Source: Leptodactylus fallax (taxonomy: Eukaryota; Chordata; Amphibia; Anura; Leptodactylidae). From it: a stretch of DNA of 64,000 nt. The DNA lies in contig CAMRHE010000645.1 in assembly GCA_947044405.1 (NCBI GenBank), positions 186,001 to 250,000 on the forward strand. The letters run 5' to 3'. The notes beneath the pieces were generated by a model, which was not told the origin of the DNA, did not search any database, and saw only the letters and a list, made by a program, of their open reading frames with translations. The translations under genes and the position numbers were made by a program. Shown in pieces: positions 56,611 to 64,000 of the stretch; position 1 is the first letter of the stretch, and every line of letters begins with the position of its first letter.

Positions 56611-57940
56611 TACCCACTTCTACGTTGATTCTGCCCATTCTCATCCATTTTTCTATGTGCCCCCACATAGTATAATCCTCCTACAGTCACCCTAACATTA
56701 TATGCCCAAACATTATAATGTACCCCTCCAATTACCCCACAGTATGAAGTCTCCTCTCCTGGTGTTTCAGTTTAAACTGGGGGAAACTAGAGGGGGACAT
56801 TAAACTAGGGTAGCTGGAGGGGGACATTAAACCATGGGGTTAGTTGGATGGGGACATTAAACTGGGAGCGTCTGGAGGGGGACATTAACCTGGCTCAACT
56901 AGAGGGGGACATTAATGTCACCCGCCATCTGGCACCCTAGTTTAAAGAGGACCTTTCACGTTCTCATGTATATGCTGTTTTACATACCGCTAGAAAGCCG
57001 ACAGCGCGCTGAATACAGCACACTGCCTGCTTTCCCCGTATGTGCCCCGGGGCTGGAGATATCGGCATTCGTAGTTTCACCGTTCAACGTCAGAAGGACG
57101 TTCCTGACAGTCTAGCTGCGCTGTGAGGAATGCCCTCCCTGACAGTATTCCTCCATAGCGCTGTACTGAGGGGGTATTCCTCACAGCTCAGCGTCATCAC
57201 TGGGCTGTAAGGAACGCGCCCTCTTTCTGTATTCATCCATAGCACTGTACTGTCAGAGGGGCGTTCTATGGTCAAGTACTGTCAGGGAGGGCGTTCCTCA
57301 TAGCCCAGCTAAAATGTCAGGAACGCCTTTCTGACAGTGAACGGTGAAACTACGTCCACCGATATCTCTAGCATCAGGACACATACTGGGAAAGTAGGCA
57401 GTGCGCTGAATTCAGCGCGCTATTGGCTTTCTAGCGGTATGTAAAACAGCATATACATGAGGACATGAAAAGTCCTCTTTAATGTCTCCCTTCATCTGCC
57501 AAAAGTTTAATGTACCCCCTTCATCTGCCACCAGTTTAACATAATAAAACACTAATACTCACCTCTCCTCGCTCTGCTGCCACTCTGTGGGGTCTCTTCT
57601 CCCGGACTGTTCAGGGAGCTGCAAGCGCGATGTGAGTGAGGTCATCATATCACACCCGCAGCTCCAGAGACCGGAGAACACAAGGATGTGCTTCACACAC
57701 AATGGTGAAGCAGGGACTGTCCGCTGACGGCTCCTGCTTCATCACTGTATTTAACTCATCTGTGTCCGGAGAGGACGCAGACGAGTTCATACCGGGAAAT
57801 ACTTCCCGCCAACCGGGACAGAACCTGGAATTCTGGACGGTTGGGAGGTATGCCCAACAGGGCCCCAGTGCCATAGGGCCTGGAGCAAGTGCACCGTTGG
57901 CCCTATGGTTAAAGCGGCCCTGACCAGAGGGACTATTACC
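56611..57940. repeat. R3 copy with nested MITE
   Basis: CCCACATAGTATAATCCTCC, tandem GGGGACATTAA words and GACGGTTGGGAGGTATG at 57837-57853 match R3 at 42284-43779. The TTAA MITE at 56946-57478 splits it. Confidence 0.6.
56946..57478. repeat. TTAA-target MITE M6
   Basis: AGAGGACCTTTCACGTTCTC and the complement at the right end belong to inverted repeats of about 75 bp (TATATGCTGTTTTACATACC). TTAA lies on both sides (56942-56945, 57479-57482). TTAA targets are used by piggyBac and Kolobok types. Confidence 0.8.
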
Positions 57941-58454
57941 CCCATTAGGTCCTACCATAACACCTGCATCATGTGGAAATAATCACCATAATATGCATAA
58001 AATTGATAAAATAGTGTAATACATGAGATAATAACTTGGTGAGATCATAAATAAGTGCAGGTGTGTAATTTATTAAGGAAGGGAGGGACATCCCACTCAC
58101 CTATATGAAATACAGTGTGTTTCCATATACACCACATTAATACAGCGTGGGATAACATCCACTGCGCATGAATAAACAACTGTGTGCGGTTAGTAGGAAC
58201 AAGTGTCCACGTATGCGCAATGTGCATAACGCAATATCACACGACATGCCAACTATTGGCAAATGCCCATAACATACCGTGCATGTGCAAACATGCGCAA
58301 TAGAAAAATATTCAACGGGAGCCATTTCTAGTGCTGGCGGACATGCTCAATAGAATACTCTTGCATGAGAAATACATCTCATAATCGTAAAAAGGGGCCA
58401 TAAGTATATATATTAACCCACGAATGTATAATCATTCATAAATAGGTAAACATA
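57941..58454. other. Unassigned sequence
   Basis: GCGCAATGTGCATA-type words recur, but no gene or known element was recognised. Confidence 0.4.
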
Positions 58455-59242
58455 CACTACCGTTCAAAAGTTTGGGGTCACCCAGACAATTTTGTGTTTT
58501 CCATGAAAACTCACACTTTTATTTATCAAATGAGTTGCAAAATGAATAGAAAATATAGTCAAGACATTGACAAGGTTAGAAATAATGATTCTTATTTGAA
58601 ATAATAATTTTCTCCTTCAAACTCTACTTTCGTGAAAGAATGCTCCATTTGCAGCAATTCCAGCATTGCAGACCTTTGGCATTCTAGCTGTTAATTTGCT
58701 GAGGTAATCTGGAGAAATTTCCCCCCATGCTTCCAGAAGCCCCTCCCACAAGTTGGATTGGCTTGATGGGCACTTTTTGCGTACCATACGGTCAAGCTGC
58801 TCCCACAACAGCTCAATGGGGTTGAGATCTGGTGACTGCGCTGGCCACTCCATCACAGATAGAATACCAGCTGCCTGCTTCTTCCCTAAATAGTTCTTGT
58901 ATAATTTGGAGGTGTGCTTTGGGTCATTGTCCTGTTGTAGGATGAAATTGGCTCCAATCAAGCGCTGTCCACAGGGTATGGCATGGCGTTGCAAAATGGA
59001 GTGATAGCCTTCCTTATTCAAAATCCCTTTTACCTTGTACAAATCTCCCACTTTACCAGTACCAAAGCAACCCCAGACCATCACCATGCTTGACAGATCG
59101 CGTCAGGCACTCTTCCAGCATCTTTTCAGTTGTTCTGCATCTCACAAATGTTCTTCTGTGTGATCCAAACACCTCAAACTTCGATTCGTCTGTCCATGAC
59201 ACTTTTTTCCAATCTTCCTCCCTAAACTTTTGAATGGTAGTG
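58455..59242 (-). mobile_element. Internally deleted DD38E Tc1 element
   Basis: The left end CACTACCGTTCAAAAGTTTG keeps a full inverted repeat. The right end keeps only about 20 bp (AAACTTTTGAATGGTAGTG). TA flanks both. The deletion removed the N-terminal half of the gene and almost the whole right repeat. Confidence 0.85.
58617..59225 (-). pseudogene. DD38E transposase, catalytic half
   Basis: The stretch reads KFREEDWKKVSWTDESKFEV, FGSHRRTFVRCR and, after a frameshift at the KHGDG block (about 59085), [32 protein letters not shown] and [14 protein letters not shown]. The triad is present with 38 residues between the last two acids, as in the copy at 30578-31630. The helix-turn-helix units are missing. 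The 147-residue frame extending past 59242 runs into AT-rich flank. Confidence 0.88.
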
Positions 59243-60045
59243 TACCTGGCAAAAACCAGCCTATAATTAAATAAATAAAAAATATAATATAAAAAATAAA
59301 TAAAGAATACAAAAATAATTAAAATAATAATAATAAAAAAATTATAATAATAAAAATAAAAAACAAAAAATAATAATATTGATAATAATAATAGCGACAA
59401 ATATTCAAAATAGTAGCTAGGAGATCTATATATATGTGAGGGCATACCCAGTCCATATATCATGGCCATGGGATGCCCCACAGAAATAATGATCAACCAG
59501 GTAAAGAGATGGTCAACATCCCATCAGAGATGTATTCCACCTCTTAAGTAGAAACGTTCCACTCAATCTAGACATAGACTCAGGGCCTGTTCCACTTCAT
59601 ATACCTTTGGGGTCACTTCTCCATACGCCAAGAATTATAGTCAAAAAATAAATAAATAAATATAAAAACAAAAAAATAATAAATAATGAATATTTTTTAT
59701 TTGAAAATATATTATAAAATAAACAAAAAATATATAGAAAATGTCCACCATAATAAATGTAATCAATGCACTCGAAACCACAAAAACCAACAACAAAAAT
59801 TTTCTTTCATAAATAAATATTAGGGATGTGCCGTCCTCCCTTATTTCTCTCTTATCTTCTAAAAAGGTGTCAATGGCGAAGAATGTGTAGAGATGACTTA
59901 TAAGTGAAGAATGTGTATCTGCAAAAAAACAAAAACTTTTTTTTTAGTTCATCAATTATTTTTTATCATCCTATTCACAAATTACACCGAAGAAAAGTCA
60001 GAAAAAAGACTACGAATGACATACAGAGCAAACCACTAACCTAAA
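59243..60045. other. AT-rich, GC-depleted sequence
   Basis: 59262-59392 is almost only A and T (words of AATAATAAT and AAATAAATAAA). The rest is A-rich. No feature was recognised. Confidence 0.6.
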
Positions 60046-61150
60046 TAATCGTGGCCATTAACCCCTCTGTCGCCTCGGTCAAAGTTGACCGAGGCGCCAT
60101 TTTACTGGAGGCGCGTGGGCACCGCCATATTGCTGGGCATCGCCGACACCTGGAGCAAGTTCCGGGGCCGGCATCCCGTTACTATGACAGCCGGGAGCCT
60201 TGTGAAGGCTCCCCAGCCTGTCTTTCATTAGTCTTTCAAAGAGCCGTTTTTTTGCAGTGATCAGACCCACTGGGGTTCAAGACCCCTAGGGGGTCTAATA
60301 AATGCAAAAAAAAAAAAAAAATTAAAAAGTAAAAAACATAAAAAAATAAAAAATATTAAAAGTTCAAATCACCCCCCTTTCCCTAGAACACATATAAAAG
60401 TACTTAAATACTGTGAAACACATACACATTAAGTATCCCTGTGTCCAAAAACGCCCGGTCTACAAATCTATAAAAATATTTTTCCCGTACGGTAAACACC
60501 GTAGCGGGAAAAAAAAATAAAAAGTGCCAAACTGCCGTTTTTTCACTGATTTGCCTAAAAAATTTGAATAAAAAGTTATAAAAGCAATATCAATTCCCCA
60601 AAATGGTATAACTAAAAAGTACACCTGGTCCCGAAAAAAACACGCCCTATGCATCCCCGTACACGGAAGCATAAAAAAGTTATGGGTGTCAGAATATGGC
60701 GACTTTTAGGAAAAAAAATTTTTTTGCACAGGTTTGGATTTTTGTTAAGGGGTTAAAATGTAAATAAAACTATATAAATATGGTATCCCCGGAATCGTAC
60801 TGAAACATAGAATACAGGTGACATGTCATTTTGGCTGCAGAGTGAACGACATAAAAGCCCATAAGAAAATTGCACAAATGCACTTTTTCTTCAAATCCAC
60901 CCCATTCAGAATTTTTTTCCAGCTTCCCAGTACATTGCACAGAATAATAAATGGTACCAACATGAAGAAAAATTTGTCCCGCAAACATTAAGACCTCATA
61001 TGACTCTGAGAGCAGTAAAATAAAAAAAGTTATGGGGTTTGGAAGGGGGGGGGAGTAAAAAAAAAAAAAATAGAAAAATTCCTCCGGCCATTTTGCAATA
61101 TAACTGCCATGTGTGTCTAAAAAAAATCCATGGGCACACACATTTTGCTA
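60046..61150. repeat. Repeat R2, long copy
   Basis: It starts near TTAACCCCTCTGTCGCC with GTCAAAGTTGACCGAGGCGC (a small palindrome), and shares many phrases with 10441-11790 and 29144-29465 (CCTTTCCCTAGAACACATAT; CCCCAAAATGGTATAAC; GACCTCATATGACTCTGAG). The minus-strand frames in it are not conserved between copies. Confidence 0.65.
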
Positions 61151-61655
61151 ATAAATGGATAATTTTTTAAATGATAAATGCGTAAACGCACAGTGTATGG
61201 TTAAACTCTATGGTAGGGGTCAGCAACCCCTGGCACTATTGCCTGGTTCGCCACCCTGGGCTTATCTATGTGGCACAGTGCTCTCTGCTGTCTTAAAACA
61301 TGGCAGTGCTGCTCCAGGTGGCAATCTCTCTCAGTCGAAGGGGAGGATGCACTGGGGTGAAGAGCATCAGGCATGATGTACTAGTGTCTGGGCCATGGAG
61401 TAGCCTAGTCAGAGGACAGCAACTGCATGTGCAACATATAATATGGCAGCTAAAATTGCCTTTGTTCATTTCAACAAGGCTGGAAAGATTGGTTTGGAAT
61501 TCTTCAATAAAAAGACTGGACTGTGTGAGGGGCATCCTCTACCCCCCACAAACAAGGCTTTCTGCAGACTACTCTTAGCTCCATGTTTAGCCCAGTCTTA
61601 TTCACCAGATAAGGATCATCTTTTCAATCCCCCCTCTCCTCTTTATACACTAATA
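61151..61655. other. Unassigned sequence
   Basis: Frames 61155-61376, 61300-61578 and 61443-61661 overlap without known domains. Confidence 0.35.
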
Positions 61656-61966
61656 CAGTGATGGCGAACCTTTTAGAGACCAAGGGCCCAAACTGCAACC
61701 CAAAACCCACTAAATTATCGCAAAGTGCCAACACGGCAATTTAACCTTAAATTAACCAGGATCTGTTTTATATTGACCGTGCAATGTTATTACAGCCTGT
61801 AATAATATCACATGTCTGCTATAAAACAGATACTGTGTGATATAAATAGTGAAGGGCCCCCACACAGTACAATGCACTCCGAAGTGGTCCCCAGACAGTA
61901 CAATGCGCTCCACAGTGGCCCCCACTCAGTATTATTTTCTTCAAAGTGGCCTCCGCACAGTATTTA

Positions 61967-62558
61967 ATAATAATAATAATAATAATAATAATAGTCCTTT
62001 AATAGTCCCACAGTGGGGAAATTCAGTGTGTTACAGCAGCAAAGATAAGCAGATACAAATACAAATACAACATGTACAGGAATGTTCCAAGGTGAGAGGC
62101 ATTACATTGACAGTAGACAGACAGATAGGGCGTAGCAGAGGGGGGGGGGGGAGATTTAACAGGCAGAGAGATATTTCAGTTCTCTGTGTGTAATGATCTC
62201 CGCTTAGGTCGGTGTTGGTTGTACAGCCTAACCGCGGTGGGGAGGAAAGACTTCCGATAGCGCTCCTTTTCACACCTAGGGTGGAGCAGTCGGTCACTGA
62301 CAGTACTGCTCAGTGCGATCACAGTCTCATGCATGGGATGGGACTTCTTCTTCTGCATGGAGCTCACCACGGACAATATCCTTCTGTCACCCACCACCTG
62401 CACTGGGTCCAGTGGGCTCCCCAGGACAGAGCTGGCCTTTCTAATCAGCTTGCCAAGTTTATTTCTGTCCCTGGTTGATATACTGCTCCCCCAGCAGGCC
62501 ACTCCAAAGAAGATGGCTGATGCCACTACCGAGTTGAAGAAAGTTCTAAGAACTTTGG
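61967..62558 (-). pseudogene. L2-like LINE, C-terminal ORF2 fragment with (TTA)n tail
   Basis: The 116-residue frame 62176-62526 reads ASAIFFGVACWGSS, RDRNKLGKLIRKASSVLGSP, SHPMHETVIALSSTVSDRLL, HPRCEKERYRKSFLPTAVRL and YNQH, the end of an L2/jockey-type reverse transcriptase protein. Below it the minus strand has a short 3' end (GAATTTCCCCACTGTGGGAC) and a (TTA)n tail at 61970-61993. The 5' truncation at about 62558 and the tail are usual for LINE insertion. The LINE split the surrounding CCCCACACAGTATT repeat. Confidence 0.8.
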
Positions 62559-62569
62559 GCCCCCCACAT

Positions 62570-64000
62570 TACATGCTTCACAGTGGGCCCCCACACAGTA
62601 GTATATGCTTCACAATGTCCCCCACACAGTATTAGATGCTTCAGTGTCCCCCATACAGTATTAGATGCTTCAGTTTTTCCCCACACACTATTAGATGCTT
62701 CAGTGTCCCCCATACAGTATTAGATGTTTCAGTGTCCCCCATATAGTATTAGATGCTTCACAGATTCCCCCACACAGTATTAGATATTTCAGTGTCCCCC
62801 ACACAGTAGTATATGCTTCAGTGTCCCCCACACAGTATTAGATGCACAGTGTCCCCCATACAGTATTAGATGCTTCAGTGTCCCCCATACAGTAATAGAT
62901 GCTTCAGTGTCCCCCACACAGTATTAGATGCTTCAGTGTCCCCCACACAGTATTAGATGCTTCAGTGTCCCCCACAAAGTATTAGATGTTTCAGTGTCCC
63001 CCATACAGTATTAGATGCTTCAGTGTCCTCCACACAGTATTAGATGCTTCAGAGTCCCCCATACAGTATTAGATGCTTTAGTGTCCCCCATACAGTATTA
63101 GATGCTTCAGTGTCCCCCACACAGTATTAGATGCTTCAGTGTCCCCCACACAGTACTAGATGCTTCAGTGTCCCCCACACAGTAGTATATGTTTCAGTGT
63201 TCCCCACACAGCATTAGATGCTTCAGTGTCCCCCACACAGTAGTATATGCTTCAGTTTTCTCATACAGTATTAGATGCTTCAGTGTCCCTCACACAGTAT
63301 TAGATGCTTCAGAGTCCCCCATACAGTATTAGATGCTTTAGTGTTCCCCATACAGTATTAGTGCTTCAGTGTCCCCCATACAGTATTAGATGCTTCAGTG
63401 TCCCCCACACAGTACTAGATGCTTCAGTGTCCCCCACACAGTAGTATATGTTTCAGTGTTCCCCACACAGCATTAGATGCTTCAGTGTCCCCCACACAGT
63501 AGTATATGCTTCAGTTTTCCCATACAGTATTAGATGCTTCAGTGTCCCCCGTACAGTATTAGATGCTTCAGAGTCCCCCATACAGTATTAGATGCTTTAG
63601 TGTTCCCCATACAGTATTAGATGCTTCAGTGTCCCCCACACAGTAGTATATGCTTCAGTTTCCCCCATACAGTAGTAGATGCTTCAGTGTCCCTCACACA
63701 GTATTAGATGCTTCAGTGTCCCCCACACAGTATTAGATGCTTCAGTGTCCCCCACACAGTATTAGGTGCTTCAGTGTCCCCCACACAGTAGTATATGCTT
63801 CAGTTTCCTCATACAGTATTAGATGCTTCAGTGTCCCCCACACAGTAGTATATGCTTCAGTTTCCCCATACAGTATTAGATGCTTCAGTGCCCCCCACAC
63901 AGTATTAGATGCTTCAGTGTCCCCCACACAGTATTAGATGCTTCAGTGTCCCCCATACAGTATTAGATTCTTCAGTGTCCCCATACAATATTAGATGCTT
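62570..64000. repeat. 29-bp minisatellite with higher-order structure
   Basis: About 49 units read CTTCAGTGTCCCCCACACAG plus TATTAGATG or variants. Marker variants repeat at a spacing of 259-260 bp: CAGTACTAGA at 63151 and 63410, GCATTAGATG at 63211 and 63470, AGAGTCCCCC at 63051, 63311 and 63570. The array reaches the window end. Confidence 0.9.

Larger units (their letters stand above)
61656..64000. mobile_element. hAT-like element with LINE insertion and minisatellite, runs off the window
   Basis: The start CAGTGATGGCGAACCTTTTA matches the left end of the element at 54770. It continues into CCCCACACAGTACAATGCAC words, an L2-like LINE fragment and then the 29-bp minisatellite. The right end is outside the window. 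Confidence 0.7.

Noticed and set aside
62570..64000. Repeat protein encoded by the minisatellite
   Set aside because: The frames on both strands result from the unit and change with each indel; no start context or conserved partner was seen.

Overview
The window reads as intergenic DNA from a large vertebrate genome, most likely an anuran amphibian. I infer this from the mix: several Tc1/mariner families with long terminal inverted repeats (including DD38E types), a Penelope-like element with a GIY-YIG endonuclease, CR1- and L2-like LINEs, a tRNA-derived V-SINE, a Ty1/copia remnant and many short foldback elements. I found no host protein-coding gene, rRNA gene or true tRNA gene. Nearly all open frames are decayed transposon proteins or by-products of biased or repetitive sequence.

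Layout. 0-2.4 kb is an old repeat with internal units of about 385 bp. 2.4-7.2 kb is a Penelope-like element with a hammerhead-like ribozyme, a missing reverse-transcriptase core and an inserted solo LTR (4616-5620). 7.2-19 kb is layered MITEs, a second copy of the first repeat, a small Penelope remnant and an internally deleted Tc1 derivative (14512-14992). 19.2-22.7 kb holds one Tc1 element and an older Tc1-like remnant. 23-29.5 kb holds foldback elements, a 30-bp minisatellite, a solo LTR (27629-28314) and a striking tract of about 870 bp almost lacking T on the plus strand (25905-26776). 30.4-35.1 kb is a nest: a DD38E Tc1 element carrying a solo LTR lies beside a copia pol remnant split by another Tc1 element. 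35.4-41.1 kb has a CR1-like LINE, a 48-bp tandem repeat and two Tc1 elements, the first holding a V-SINE. 42.3-45.5 kb is a foldback repeat family. 45.6-51.9 kb contains four Tc1 elements almost end to end on the minus strand, followed by a solo LTR. 52.5-64 kb holds a hAT-like BED zinc-finger remnant, hAT-like elements with internal minisatellites, MITEs, a deleted DD38E element and a minisatellite with higher-order structure that runs off the window.

No gene here appears to work with another in a pathway. The order reflects repeated insertion, nesting, deletion and tandem expansion. The least damaged transposases are the DD38E copy at 30578-31630 (one nonsense codon), the DD34E copy at 50430-51452 (one nonsense codon) and the DD34E copy at 33694-34728 (two nonsense codons). 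The most unusual signal is the T-free tract, which I cannot assign to any known element or process.
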